Below are positions 1 through 9,439 of a DNA stretch of 64,000 nt, piece after piece; position 1 is the first letter of the stretch, and each line of letters starts with the position of its first letter. The stretch covers positions 62,001-126,000 of the forward strand of contig JAPWJY010000003.1 of the NCBI GenBank assembly GCA_028283765.1. The letters are read 5' to 3'. The translations under genes were made by a program, and so were the position numbers. The DNA comes from Parvibaculaceae bacterium (GTDB lineage Bacteria > Pseudomonadota > Alphaproteobacteria > Parvibaculales > Parvibaculaceae). A model generated the notes under the pieces. It made no database searches. It was given only the letters and a program-made list of their open reading frames with translations, and was not told where the DNA came from.

Positions 1-1187
<1,187 letters not shown>

Positions 1188-1216
1188 GCCAGAAAACGCT
1201 AACGGAGTAAGGGCGT

Positions 1217-1618
1217 ATGGCTCAGAAGCTGAAGTTCGATCTTGTCTCGCCGGAACGGCTGCTGCTGTCGGAAGAAGTCGACATGGTGGTGCTGCCCGGT
1301 CATGAGGGCGATCTTGGCGTCATGGCCGACCATGCGCCGCTCATCACCACGCTGCGCGCGGGCTGGCTCATCGTGAACCCCAAGTCCGGGTATGACGGCG
1401 AGCGGATTTTCGTGCGCGGCGGCTTTGCGGAAGTCACGCCTGCCGGTCTCACAGTGCTGGCCGAACAGGCGCTGCGTCCGGGCGAGATCGATGGTCCGCT
1501 CCTCGACGCCGAGATCAGGAACGCCGAGGAAGATGTGAAGGACGCAAAGAGCGACGAAACCCGCCTGCGCGCCCAGTACAAGCTCGACCAGCTTCGCGAA
1601 GTCCGCAGTGCGCTCTGA
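1217..1618 (+). CDS. atpC: F1 ATP synthase subunit epsilon
   Basis: Epsilon subunit of the F1 central stalk, 133 residues, which couples rotation to catalysis and can inhibit ATP hydrolysis. The N-terminal beta-sandwich (KLKFDLVSPERLLLSEEVDMVVLPG, here split for reading as KLKFDLVSPERLL then VDMVVLPGHEGDLGVMADHAPL) is typical. The C-terminal helical part is short, as in alphaproteobacteria. The start ATG at 1217 follows a GGAG ribosome-binding site at about 1203. The gene sits directly behind atpD and ahead of a strong terminator, so it is the last gene of the atp operon. Confidence 0.96.
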   Translation: MAQKLKFDLVSPERLLLSEEVDMVVLPGHEGDLGVMADHAPLITTLRAGWLIVNPKSGYDGERIFVRGGFAEVTPAGLTVLAEQALRPGEIDGPLLDAEIRNAEEDVKDAKSDETRLRAQYKLDQLREVRSAL

Positions 1619-1643
1619 AACGGTTCCTTCCGGCAATGAAATG

Positions 1644-1678
1644 AAAACCCGCGCGGAGCGATCCGCGCGGGTTTTTCG
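1644..1678 (+). terminator. Rho-independent terminator of the atp operon
   Basis: A perfect 12-bp inverted repeat (AACCCGCGCGGA at 1646-1657 and its complement at 1662-1673) with a GCGA loop is followed by a run of T. It lies 27 bases after the atpC stop. On the other strand it would also be read at the end of the convergent HxlR gene. Confidence 0.9.
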
Positions 1679-1697
1679 TTAAGAGATAAATCGGCTC

Positions 1698-2108
1698 TTA
1701 TGCCGTGTCGGCGCGCTCGTCGTAAGCCTTTCTCGCCTGCTCAATCGCGGGCCAGTTCGCGCCTATCCAGCCGGCAAATTCCCTGAGTGGCGTCTCCATG
1801 CTTTTTCCGATGGGGCCGAGTTCATATTCGACGCGCGGCGGAACCTCTGGATAGTAATGCCGGATGATAAGGCCATCCCTTTCTAGATGCCGGAGCGTGA
1901 GCGTCAGCATGCGTTGCGAAATACCGTTCACGCCATATTTGATCTCGGAGAATCGCAGCCGGTTTCCGGAAGTGACCGATAGCAGCGCAAGGACAAGGAT
2001 GGTCCATTTGTCGCCAAGGCGAGTAAGCATGTCATAGGGCGGGCATGGAGCCAGGCGGATGCCGCGCGGCGCAACTTCGTGAGGCCACCTATCCAGAGTT
2101 AAAGCCAT
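1698..2108 (-). CDS. HxlR-family transcriptional regulator
   Basis: DNA-binding winged-helix regulator of the HxlR family, 136 residues from the chosen start. The family signature is visible: a cysteine in the N-terminal part (CPPYDMLTRLGDKWTILVL), then the RFSEIK and GISQRMLTLTLRHLERDGLI recognition-helix region and the wing (YPEVPPRVEYELGPIG). HxlR proteins often sense electrophiles or oxidants through that cysteine. The start at 2108 was chosen because GGAGGG precedes it; an upstream in-frame ATG at 2186 has no ribosome-binding site. The gene is divergent from an NmrA-like oxidoreductase, which is its likely target. A short dyad TTCAT-N5-ATGAA lies at 2182-2196. Confidence 0.9.
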   Translation of the reverse strand: MALTLDRWPHEVAPRGIRLAPCPPYDMLTRLGDKWTILVLALLSVTSGNRLRFSEIKYGVNGISQRMLTLTLRHLERDGLIIRHYYPEVPPRVEYELGPIGKSMETPLREFAGWIGANWPAIEQARKAYDERADTA

Positions 2109-2309
2109 GGTTCCCTCCATGTGACCGGCATACAGATTTGTGCCGTCTTGCGGACGGTTCGCGTAAGTCTCTATCGTAACCTTCATTCATTATGAAAGGG
2201 AACTTTACGAACCACATCGTGGTGCCCCGGTTTGAGTCTTCTGCGATCCGGGCACTCCCGGTACCTGGATTCGTCCGTAGAAAGATCGTGATCCCGGAGG
2301 AAAGGGTGA

Positions 2310-3266
2310 GTGAATCCCGGCGACAAGAAAGAAAAGTTCATGGAAACGCGAATAGTCACAGTGGTGGGGGCGTCGGGCACCCTGGGGGCGGAGATCGTCC
2401 GGGCCCTCCTCGAAAAAGGGGCCCAGGTCAGGGCCATGGTTCGGGCGACCAGCGACCGCACCAAACTCGAATCCCTCGGGGTGACGGATTTTGTCGTGGC
2501 GGACCTCAGGGATCCCGGTTCTTTGCAACGGGCGATGACAGCCGAACCCCGGGCCGTGGCTGTGGTTGCCAGCGCCGCGGGCTTCAGCGCTCATACGGCC
2601 CGCACGAAGGGAGACAATTCCCGGACGGACACCGAGGGGTACCGGAATCTGGTGGACGCGGCCAGGAATGCGGGCATGCCTCGCGTGGTGCTGATCTCGA
2701 TTCTCGAATGCGACAAGGCACCCGGGGTGCCTCATTTCTCTCAAAAATTCGTGACCGAGAAATATCTGGCCGAGAAAGGCCAGCCATATCTTGCCCTGCG
2801 CGCCGGGGCCTTCCTTGACCGGGCCAGGGACGTCGTGGCCCAAAGAGTTCGGAAAGGCGTGTTCCCCGACATCGCCCCCGGAGTCGCCCTCGACATGATC
2901 TACTCTCCGGATCTGGCCCGGTATGCGGCCGCGGCCGCGCTCGATCTGCCAGCCTCGGCCCTGAACCAAAGCGTGGATATACGCTGCAATGTTCCCGCGA
3001 CCGGGCCGATGGTGGCTGCGGCCTTCACCCGGGTTCTGGGCCGGCCGGTCGTTGCCAAACCCGTTTTACCGCCTCTGTTTGTCGCCCTGTTCCCGCTGGC
3101 GGGCTGGCTCGTTCCGCGCCTCCGCGACCAGATCAAGGCGCTGGCCTGGATCAGAAAGGGCGGTTATGTCAGCCATGAGGGCAATAAGCAGCGAGACCTG
3201 TTCGGGGAACTGCCGACGGTCGAGGACTCGGTGGCCCGGTACTGCCGGGACAAGGGGCTGATCTGA
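2310..3266 (+). CDS. NmrA-like NAD(P)-binding oxidoreductase
   Basis: Atypical short-chain dehydrogenase/NmrA-like protein, 318 residues from the GTG start. The nucleotide-binding glycine motif GASGTLG lies near the N-terminus, followed by an acidic ADLRDPGSL segment typical of NmrA/NAD(P)-binding sugar epimerase-like proteins. The classical YxxxK active site is not obvious, so it may act as a redox sensor or a reductase of unknown substrate. The GTG at 2310 has a well-placed GGAGG at 2296-2300. An ATG at 2340 is the alternative and gives the more conventional METRIVTVVGASG start. The gene is divergent from the HxlR regulator, a common pairing for oxidoreductases. Confidence 0.82.
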   Translation: MNPGDKKEKFMETRIVTVVGASGTLGAEIVRALLEKGAQVRAMVRATSDRTKLESLGVTDFVVADLRDPGSLQRAMTAEPRAVAVVASAAGFSAHTARTKGDNSRTDTEGYRNLVDAARNAGMPRVVLISILECDKAPGVPHFSQKFVTEKYLAEKGQPYLALRAGAFLDRARDVVAQRVRKGVFPDIAPGVALDMIYSPDLARYAAAAALDLPASALNQSVDIRCNVPATGPMVAAAFTRVLGRPVVAKPVLPPLFVALFPLAGWLVPRLRDQIKALAWIRKGGYVSHEGNKQRDLFGELPTVEDSVARYCRDKGLI

Positions 3267-3280
3267 CTGTATCTCCAATA

Positions 3281-3312
3281 AAAAAACCGCCCCAGATGCT
3301 GGGGCGGTTTTC
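3281..3312. terminator. Bidirectional rho-independent terminator
   Basis: A stem of A-rich sequence plus ACCGCCCCAG pairs with CTGGGGCGGT across a 3-base ATG loop. A runs precede it and T runs follow it, so it can end transcription from both the NmrA-like gene and the convergent alcohol dehydrogenase gene. Confidence 0.88.
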
Positions 3313-3387
3313 CGATTGGACAGGCCTCACCTCAAGGATGCGGCGGGAACATGGCGAAGGGGCTTCATTTCAGCCCGGCCCTTTCTC

Positions 3388-4449
3388 TCAGGCGGCTTCC
3401 TGCCTGAGCGAGGCCATATCGATGACGAAGCGATATTTGACGTCGTTCTTCAGCAGGCGCTCATAAGCCTCGTTGACCGACTGGATGGGCACGATCTCGA
3501 CATCGCTGACGATGTTGTGCTCGGCGCAGAAGTCGATCATTTCCTGCGTTTCAGCCATGCCGCCGATGGAGGAACCGGCCACGCTCTTGCGGCCCATGAT
3601 CAGGTTGCCGCCGGAGAGCGGCGGCTCCAGTTCCGTCAGCACACCCACCAGCGCCATGGTCTTGTCGCGCTTCAGCAGATTGACATAGGGGTTGAGGTCA
3701 TGAGGGACGGGAATGGTGTTGAGCAGGAAATCGAAGCTCGCTTTATGCGCGGCCATGGCGTCGGCATCGCGCGAGATCAGCACCTCATCTGCCCCGAGAC
3801 GGGTGGCGTCCTTGCCCTTGCCGGGCGAGGTCGTGATCATCACCACATGTGCGCCCAGCGCCTTGGCGAACTTGATACCCATATGGCCGAGGCCGCCAAG
3901 CCCGATCACCCCGACCTTCTGGCCCGGGCCGACCTTCCAGTGGCGGAGCGGTGAATAGGTTGTGATGCCCGCGCAGAGCAGGGGCGCCACGGCCTTGAGG
4001 TCGAGCGTGGCCGGCACCTTCACGGTAAAGTGCTCTTCGACCACGATCTGGTCGGAATAGCCGCCGAAGGTCAGTTGCTCGCTGCCGCGCTCCCGGCCGT
4101 TATAGGTGAGCGTGGGGCCTTCCTCGCAATATTGCTCCAGACCCTCGTGGCAGGCGGAGCACTGGCGGCAGGAATCGACCATGCAGCCGACCCCGGCGAA
4201 ATCGCCGGCCTTCAGTTTGGTGACATGCGCGCCGACCTTGACGACGCGGCCGATGATTTCATGGCCGGGCACCATGGGGTAAAGCGAATTTCTCCAGTCG
4301 TTACGGGCCTGATGCAGATCGGAATGGCAGATGCCGCTGAAAAGAATTTCGATCTGGACATCGTGTGGGCCGACATCGCGGCGCTCGAAGGTGAACGGGA
4401 CCAGAGGGGACTGGGCATCATGGGCGGCATAGCCGTGAACATGGATCAT
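3388..4449 (-). CDS. Zinc-dependent NAD(P) alcohol dehydrogenase (YahK/cinnamyl-ADH type)
   Basis: Medium-chain alcohol dehydrogenase of 353 residues that interconverts alcohols and aldehydes in the cytoplasm. Catalytic-zinc ligands are visible as Cys41 (GICHSDLHQ) and His63-Glu64 (PGHEIIG). Structural-zinc cysteines are 94, 97, 100 and 108 (CRQCSACHEGLEQYC). The Rossmann motif is GLGGLGHMG. This arrangement matches the NADPH-preferring YahK/CAD subgroup. Start 4449 gives the usual MIHVHGYAAH N-terminus; the frame stays open to 4581 but that extension is low-complexity and unlike the family. The gene is divergent from a LysR regulator and shares with it an inverted repeat that may be an operator. 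Confidence 0.93.
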   Translation of the reverse strand: MIHVHGYAAHDAQSPLVPFTFERRDVGPHDVQIEILFSGICHSDLHQARNDWRNSLYPMVPGHEIIGRVVKVGAHVTKLKAGDFAGVGCMVDSCRQCSACHEGLEQYCEEGPTLTYNGRERGSEQLTFGGYSDQIVVEEHFTVKVPATLDLKAVAPLLCAGITTYSPLRHWKVGPGQKVGVIGLGGLGHMGIKFAKALGAHVVMITTSPGKGKDATRLGADEVLISRDADAMAAHKASFDFLLNTIPVPHDLNPYVNLLKRDKTMALVGVLTELEPPLSGGNLIMGRKSVAGSSIGGMAETQEMIDFCAEHNIVSDVEIVPIQSVNEAYERLLKNDVKYRFVIDMASLRQEAA

Positions 4450-4573
4450 AGACTGAGCCCTTACGAAAAGTTGAACAGATACCGGACTTTGAGCACCGAA
4501 GCGCCGGTCGTCTGGCGTGGTGCCAATGGCTGTGGGAGGGGGGAGGCTGATAGACGGGAAGCTGATTGACCCA

Positions 4574-4599
4574 CCTATCAATTTGTTTAGTGTGATAGG
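4574..4599. promoter_or_regulatory. Candidate LysR operator between the ADH and LysR genes
   Basis: A perfect 7-bp inverted repeat, CCTATCA at 4574-4580 and TGATAGG at 4593-4599 with a 12-base AT-rich spacer, lies in the 256-base gap between the divergent alcohol dehydrogenase and LysR starts. Its size and place fit a LysR-type regulator site, but binding is inferred from position only. Confidence 0.5.
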
Positions 4600-4705
4600 A
4601 TAATCTAGCAGGAAGGTTCCTCAGAAAAACCCTTAAATCCGGGATGAGTTAATGAGGAATTTTCAACAATGGAATCCTGATCTTCATTTTCCTTTCTGGC
4701 TGCTC

Positions 4706-5602
4706 ATGTTTCAGACAAACCTGTCCCACCTAGCGGTCTTTGCCGCGATTGCCCGGCACGGCAGCTTTCAGAAGGCGGCCACTGAAACGGGCATCTCCAC
4801 ATCCGCCGCCAGTCATGCCATCCGCGGGCTGGAGGAGCGTCTGGGCGTCAGTCTTTTCCACCGGACCACGCGCAGCGTCGCCCTGACCGAGGCTGGACAA
4901 AGGCTGCTGGAGCGCCTCCAGCCGGTGTTGCGCGATGTCACCGACGCGCTTGAGGAAATGAACAATTTCCGGTCAACGCCGACAGGAACCCTGCGGATCA
5001 ATACCTCGCGCGCCGCCGCATCCCTGCTGATCGCCCCGCTTCTTTACAGATTTCTGGCCACATATCCCGAAATCCGCCTCGAAATAACCGATGAGGACGG
5101 GTTGATCGACGTTGTTGCCGCCGGTTTCGATGCGGGGATACGGCTTGAGGAGTCGGTGCCGGAAGATATGGTTGGCGTCCGTATCGGCGGGCCGCAGCGT
5201 TTCGTCTTGATCGGCGCGCCGGATTATCTTGAGCGCCACGGTGTTCCTCAGCATCCCGCCGATCTGGACCGGCATAATTGCATCCGGTTCCGCTTTCCCA
5301 GCGGCCGTGTTTACAAGTGGGAGTTCGAGCAGGGGGATACGCGGCTCGAAATCGACGTCAAGGGACAGTTGACCGTGGGGGATCAGGCGCTGGCCGTGCG
5401 CGCCGCCCTCGACGGGCTCGGCCTTGCCTTCACGTTCGAGTCGCTCGTCCGGGCGGAAATAGCACAGGGGCGGCTTGTCACCGTGCTTGATGAGTGGAGC
5501 CCGGTTTTCGCGGGCTTCATGCTCTATTATCCCCGGCAGAGGCAGATGGCGCCGGCCCTGCGGGCCTTCATCGATATGGCCCGGAGCTATCTGCCCGGGT
5601 AA
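4706..5602 (+). CDS. LysR-family transcriptional regulator
   Basis: LysR-type regulator of 298 residues. The N-terminal winged helix-turn-helix runs over about residues 3-62 (LAVFAAIARHGSFQKAATE, then SAASHAIRGLEERLGVSLF and HRTTRSVALTEAG). The C-terminal periplasmic-binding-like effector domain follows, with the DVVAAGFDAGIRLEESV and LAVRAALDGLGLAF segments seen in the oxidative/alcohol-responsive subgroup. The ATG at 4706 gives the canonical start; an ATG at 4652 would add 18 unusual residues. It is divergent from the zinc alcohol dehydrogenase gene, its most probable target, and converges on the alpha/beta hydrolase gene with a 4-base gap. Confidence 0.93.
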   Translation: MFQTNLSHLAVFAAIARHGSFQKAATETGISTSAASHAIRGLEERLGVSLFHRTTRSVALTEAGQRLLERLQPVLRDVTDALEEMNNFRSTPTGTLRINTSRAAASLLIAPLLYRFLATYPEIRLEITDEDGLIDVVAAGFDAGIRLEESVPEDMVGVRIGGPQRFVLIGAPDYLERHGVPQHPADLDRHNCIRFRFPSGRVYKWEFEQGDTRLEIDVKGQLTVGDQALAVRAALDGLGLAFTFESLVRAEIAQGRLVTVLDEWSPVFAGFMLYYPRQRQMAPALRAFIDMARSYLPG

Positions 5603-5606
5603 TTTC

Positions 5607-6608
5607 TTATGGCTGTGTCGTGACCGGCGTCACAGGCACCGGATTGGCGGGCGCCACGGCCGCCTCAAGGAAGGAGCGCACGTCGCCTGCGCTTTGCTCT
5701 GCGATTTCCTCCATCGGGATATGGCCGACGCCGGGATAGATGATCAGTTTCGCGCCCGTGATCAGCCTTGCATATTCATGGGCATAGGCCACCGGAATGA
5801 GCCCGTCCCTGTCGCCCCACAGGATCAGCGTGGGCACCCGGATTTCATCGAGCCGCGCTTCCAGAAGGCTGTCGTTCTCGGCACGGGAGAAGCGGATGAC
5901 GGTCGCCGCGCGATTGCCGCAGCACTGGTTGAGGTCTTCATAGCGGCCGATCATTTCAGGCGTGACCTTCGACTGGTCGCTGAAGGCCTTGCGCACCCCT
6001 TCTTCAATGATCCGATGCGACATAGACCAGCGCATCAGGGTTCGCAGCACCGGCGTGCGGGCCAGGGTGAAGGCCAGAGGCAGCTTTTCTGGCGCACCGA
6101 GCGTGCGGGGCAGCCCTGCGGCGTCGACCAGAATGAGGCTGGTCAGTTCAGCGGGATAAAGCTCGGCATAGAGCGCCGCGATGCCGCCGCCCATGGAGTT
6201 CCCGGCGATGGCGTAGTGCATCAGCCCCAGTTTCTGCGTCACCTCATGAACGAAAGCCGCCATGCCCTCGCGGCTGTAGTCGCCGTTGGGCACCGCGCCG
6301 GTCAGGCCGTGGCCCGGCAGATCGAGGCTGACGACCCGGAACCGGCCGCCCAGCAGCTTCACCCAGGGCTCCCATGTCTGGAGCGAGGCGTTCGAGCCAT
6401 GGACGAGAACGAGCGCGGGCCCCGACTTGTTGCCCTCGTCCCGGACATGAGCTGTTGCGCCATCGGGGAGAGTAATAAACTGTGAGGCGGGCGTCGTATA
6501 GCGCGCCATAAGTTCTTCGCGGGTCAGATCCGGCCTGTAGGCCATGAAGGCAAAACCGGCAATCGCGACGAGAATAATCACCAGAACAGTGAGTGCGATC
6601 CGTTTCAT
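5607..6608 (-). CDS. Membrane-anchored alpha/beta hydrolase
   Basis: Alpha/beta-fold hydrolase of 333 residues with an N-terminal membrane anchor (about residues 4-24, hydrophobic). The oxyanion HGSNAS segment is followed by the nucleophile elbow GNSMGG with Ser138. The acid is probably in LILWGDRDGLIP and the histidine in GVGHIPMEE. Relatives are esterases, lipases or C-C bond hydrolases; the substrate cannot be told from sequence. The C-terminus is rich in Pro, Val and Thr. It converges on the LysR gene and stands alone on its strand. Confidence 0.88.
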   Translation of the reverse strand: MKRIALTVLVIILVAIAGFAFMAYRPDLTREELMARYTTPASQFITLPDGATAHVRDEGNKSGPALVLVHGSNASLQTWEPWVKLLGGRFRVVSLDLPGHGLTGAVPNGDYSREGMAAFVHEVTQKLGLMHYAIAGNSMGGGIAALYAELYPAELTSLILVDAAGLPRTLGAPEKLPLAFTLARTPVLRTLMRWSMSHRIIEEGVRKAFSDQSKVTPEMIGRYEDLNQCCGNRAATVIRFSRAENDSLLEARLDEIRVPTLILWGDRDGLIPVAYAHEYARLITGAKLIIYPGVGHIPMEEIAEQSAGDVRSFLEAAVAPANPVPVTPVTTQP

Positions 6609-6764
6609 TCAGTATCCCCCCTTAATTCCGGCTCCATTCGATCCTAAAGCCCGGTTTTATATGGTTTTCTTTGAGCTTAACCGACTTTTCCCGGGTGCGT
6701 CCCTGTGTCATGTTCTATACGAGAACGTCTGTGCGGCATTCTGCGCGACCCGACCAAGATAATA

Positions 6765-7601
6765 ATGAGCAAACCGATGCGGCGACACTGGACGTTGGAC
6801 GATATCAAATGGGGCGATTTCGACCCTGCGAAGGTTAATCCCGATCTGCTCAATGCGATCAAGGCCGCGGCCATGGTGGAGTTCAATGCGCCAGATTATG
6901 TGACCTATCTCAAGAATGTTTTCGTGGACCGGCCCGACATCAAGAAGACTCTGGAGCAGTGGGGCTCCGAGGAAGTCCAGCATGGCTGGGCGCTCGGGCG
7001 CTGGGCTGAACTGGCGGACCCGACGTTCCGGTTCGATGAGGCCATGGAGCGTTTCCGGGCGGGATATTCGATCAAGACCGATGTGATCGTTTCCGTTCGT
7101 GGCAGCCGCGCCGGGGAACTGATCGCGCGCTGTGTGGTAGAGAGCGGCACCTCTTCGTTCTATACCGCCATCAAGGAAGCGACCGACGAACCGGTGCTGA
7201 AGCAGATCGCAACCAATATCGCCGCTGACGAGTTCCGCCACTACAAGCTGTTCTATGACACGTTCCGGGATATAGACGAGGCCGTGCCGTCGCGCTTCAC
7301 CCGGGCGATGATCGCCATCGGCCGCATCAACGAAGCTGATGACGACGAACTGTCCTACGCCTATTACGCAGCCAACGTCCGCCCGGAAGACGGCATTGCC
7401 TATGACCGGGAAACCTTTGCCAAGGCCTATGAAAAGCGCGCGCTCGGCCTTTACCGCCGCCAGCATCTTGACCGGCTGATCTCGATGGTGGCCAAGGCCG
7501 TGGGCTTCGATCCGCAGGGAGCGATGATGCGCCTGCTCAAGCCCGTGATCTGGACCTTCTGGCGCAGGCGGATCAACCGGCTGGAAAAAGTGGCGATCTA
7601 G
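6765..7601 (+). CDS. Ferritin-like diiron protein
   Basis: Soluble protein of 278 residues with a complete six-ligand ferritin/R2-type diiron signature: Glu39, Glu70-x-x-His73 (EEVQH), Glu126 (VVESG) and Glu156-x-x-His159 (DEFRH). Such proteins are oxidases, oxygenases or desaturase-like enzymes; the substrate is unknown. The start at 6765 gives MSKPMRRHW; the frame is open upstream to 6705 but that extension is unlike the family. It overlaps the end of the convergent NTF2-like gene by 4 bases. It is distinct in sequence from the two tandem diiron paralogues at 43-46 kb. Confidence 0.85.
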   Translation: MSKPMRRHWTLDDIKWGDFDPAKVNPDLLNAIKAAAMVEFNAPDYVTYLKNVFVDRPDIKKTLEQWGSEEVQHGWALGRWAELADPTFRFDEAMERFRAGYSIKTDVIVSVRGSRAGELIARCVVESGTSSFYTAIKEATDEPVLKQIATNIAADEFRHYKLFYDTFRDIDEAVPSRFTRAMIAIGRINEADDDELSYAYYAANVRPEDGIAYDRETFAKAYEKRALGLYRRQHLDRLISMVAKAVGFDPQGAMMRLLKPVIWTFWRRRINRLEKVAI

Positions 7602-7990
7602 CCTTCCGCCGCCATCAGGCGTGCGCCCATCAGCGCGTGCAGCAGGTTGATGGCTTTCAGCGGACGCACCATCACCTTGAAGCTGGTGATCTGCCCCGCC
7701 TCGTTCCAGCCGATCATGTCCACGCCGTTGATCGTGATGCCCTCGATGCTTGTTTCGAACTCGAGCACGGCGGAGTGCGGGCCTGTCCACTCGTTCAGAT
7801 AGCGAAAGCTGTCGTTGCCGAGCACATGCAGGGCGGCATCGAGATATTTGTGCGTGATCGCCTTTCCCCGCTGGGGCGTGTGCACCACCGGCGAGGAAAA
7901 TATCACCTCGTCGGCGAGGAGCGCGTCGAGGTCTTCCGGCGCCCGTGACGCGACATAGCGGTGCCAGCCTTCTATCGCGGCAGGGTGCAT
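7598..7990 (-). CDS. NTF2-like (SnoaL-fold) protein
   Basis: Small cone-fold protein of 130 residues resembling nuclear transport factor 2/SnoaL-like proteins. The N-terminal helix WHRYVASRAPEDLDALLADEVIFSSPV and the later FETSIEGITINGVDMIGWNEAGQIT strands (each shown in part: WHRYVASRAPEDLDALLADE and INGVDMIGWNEAGQITSF) are typical. Members include enzymes and ligand carriers, so no reaction is assigned. The ATG at 7990 follows GAGGA. A GTG at 8002 overlaps the lpd stop, so the gene is almost certainly co-transcribed behind lpd. Confidence 0.75.
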   Translation of the reverse strand: MHPAAIEGWHRYVASRAPEDLDALLADEVIFSSPVVHTPQRGKAITHKYLDAALHVLGNDSFRYLNEWTGPHSAVLEFETSIEGITINGVDMIGWNEAGQITSFKVMVRPLKAINLLHALMGARLMAAEG

Positions 7991-7998
7991 CGTTGTCC

Positions 7999-9405
7999 TC
8001 ACATATGGATCGGGCGGCCATCGACGGCGAGGGCGGCCTCCTTGACCGCCTCCGAGAGCGTCGGATGGGCAAAGCAGGTGCGGGCAAGGTCTTCCGCCGC
8101 GCCGCCGAACTCCATGGCGATGGCGATCTCGGCGATGATTTCACCGGCGTTCACGCCAATGATATGGCCACCCAGAATGCGGTCTGTCTTGCGGTCGGCC
8201 AATATTTTGATGAAGCCTTCGGTGGTCTTGTTCGCCTTGGCGCGGCCGTTCGCGGTGAACGGGAACTTGCCCGCGCGGTAATCCACGCCTTCGGCCTTGA
8301 GCTGTTCCTCGGTTTTGCCGACTGACGCGACTTCCGGGTAGGTATAGACCACGGCGGGGATCACATCATAGTTCACATGGCCCGCCTGACCGGCCAGTTG
8401 CTCGGCCAGCGCCACGCCCTCGTCCATCGCCTTGTGAGCGAGCATCGGGCCCGCGATCACGTCGCCGATCGCATAGATGCCCTCGACGTTCGTCTTGTAA
8501 TGCTCGTCCACGATGACGCGCCCGCGCGGGTCGACGGCAACGCCGACCGACTGGAGGTTGAGCCCTTCGGTGTAGGCAACCCGGCCGATGGCGACGAGCA
8601 CCACGTCGGCCTCGATCTGTTCGGCCGCGCCGCCCGCGGCGGGCTCCACGCTGATCTTGAGGTTGTTCTTGGCGAGTTCGACACCGGTCACCTTGGAGCC
8701 GAGCTTGAACTCGAAGCCCTGCTTTTTCAGGATGCGCTGGAAGTTCCTGGAAACGTCGCCGTCCATGCCGGGCAGCAACTGGTCGAGGAATTCGACCACC
8801 GTCACCTTCGCGCCGAGGCGATGCCAGACGGAGCCAAGCTCCAGACCAATGACGCCGCCACCGACGATGACCAGATGGCCCGGCACCTTTTCCAGCGTCA
8901 GCGCGCCGGTGGAGGAGACGATCCGCTTTTCGTCGATGGTAACGCCGGGCAGGCGTGCCACGTCGGAACCCGTGGCGATGACGATATGCTTCGCGGTGAG
9001 CGAGCGGCCCGTGCCGTCGGCCAGCGCCACGTCGATGCCGCCTGAATCGGTCAGGATCGCCCGGCCCTTGATCCATTCGATCTTGTTCTTCTTGAACAGG
9101 AATTCGACGCCCCTGGTGTTGCCGTCGACAGCTTCATCCTTGAACGCCAGCATCTGCTTGAGATCGGCCTTCACGTCCTTGACGATGATGCCCATCTCGG
9201 CGAAGGCGTGACCGGCCTCGTCGAACAGTTCGGAGGCATGGAGCAGCGCCTTTGAAGGAATGCAGCCGACATTGAGGCAGGTGCCCCCGAGCCGGTCGCG
9301 CATTTCGACGACGCCGACGCTCATGCCGAGCTGGGCCGCGCGGATGGCGCATTCATATCCGCCGGGTCCGGCACCGATGATCACGAGATCAAACTGGTCA
9401 GCCAT
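7999..9405 (-). CDS. lpd: Dihydrolipoyl dehydrogenase (E3)
   Basis: FAD-dependent E3 component of the 2-oxoglutarate dehydrogenase complex, 468 residues, which reoxidises dihydrolipoamide with NAD. The N-terminal FAD motif GAGPGGYECAIRAAQLG is followed by the redox-active disulfide GGTCLNVGCIPSKALL. The NAD-binding motif GGGVIGLELGSVW is central, and the C-terminal dimer domain has the catalytic histidine in CFAHPTLSEA. It lies 34 bases behind sucB on the same strand, the last enzyme of the sucCDAB-lpd cluster. Confidence 0.97.
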   Translation of the reverse strand: MADQFDLVIIGAGPGGYECAIRAAQLGMSVGVVEMRDRLGGTCLNVGCIPSKALLHASELFDEAGHAFAEMGIIVKDVKADLKQMLAFKDEAVDGNTRGVEFLFKKNKIEWIKGRAILTDSGGIDVALADGTGRSLTAKHIVIATGSDVARLPGVTIDEKRIVSSTGALTLEKVPGHLVIVGGGVIGLELGSVWHRLGAKVTVVEFLDQLLPGMDGDVSRNFQRILKKQGFEFKLGSKVTGVELAKNNLKISVEPAAGGAAEQIEADVVLVAIGRVAYTEGLNLQSVGVAVDPRGRVIVDEHYKTNVEGIYAIGDVIAGPMLAHKAMDEGVALAEQLAGQAGHVNYDVIPAVVYTYPEVASVGKTEEQLKAEGVDYRAGKFPFTANGRAKANKTTEGFIKILADRKTDRILGGHIIGVNAGEIIAEIAIAMEFGGAAEDLARTCFAHPTLSEAVKEAALAVDGRPIHM

Positions 9406-9439
9406 GGGACAACTCCTTTCGAAACAACCGTTGCCGCGC

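Noticed and set aside
5475-6485. A 336-codon open frame on the plus strand
   Set aside because: It is opposite the alpha/beta hydrolase, whose catalytic motifs are clear.
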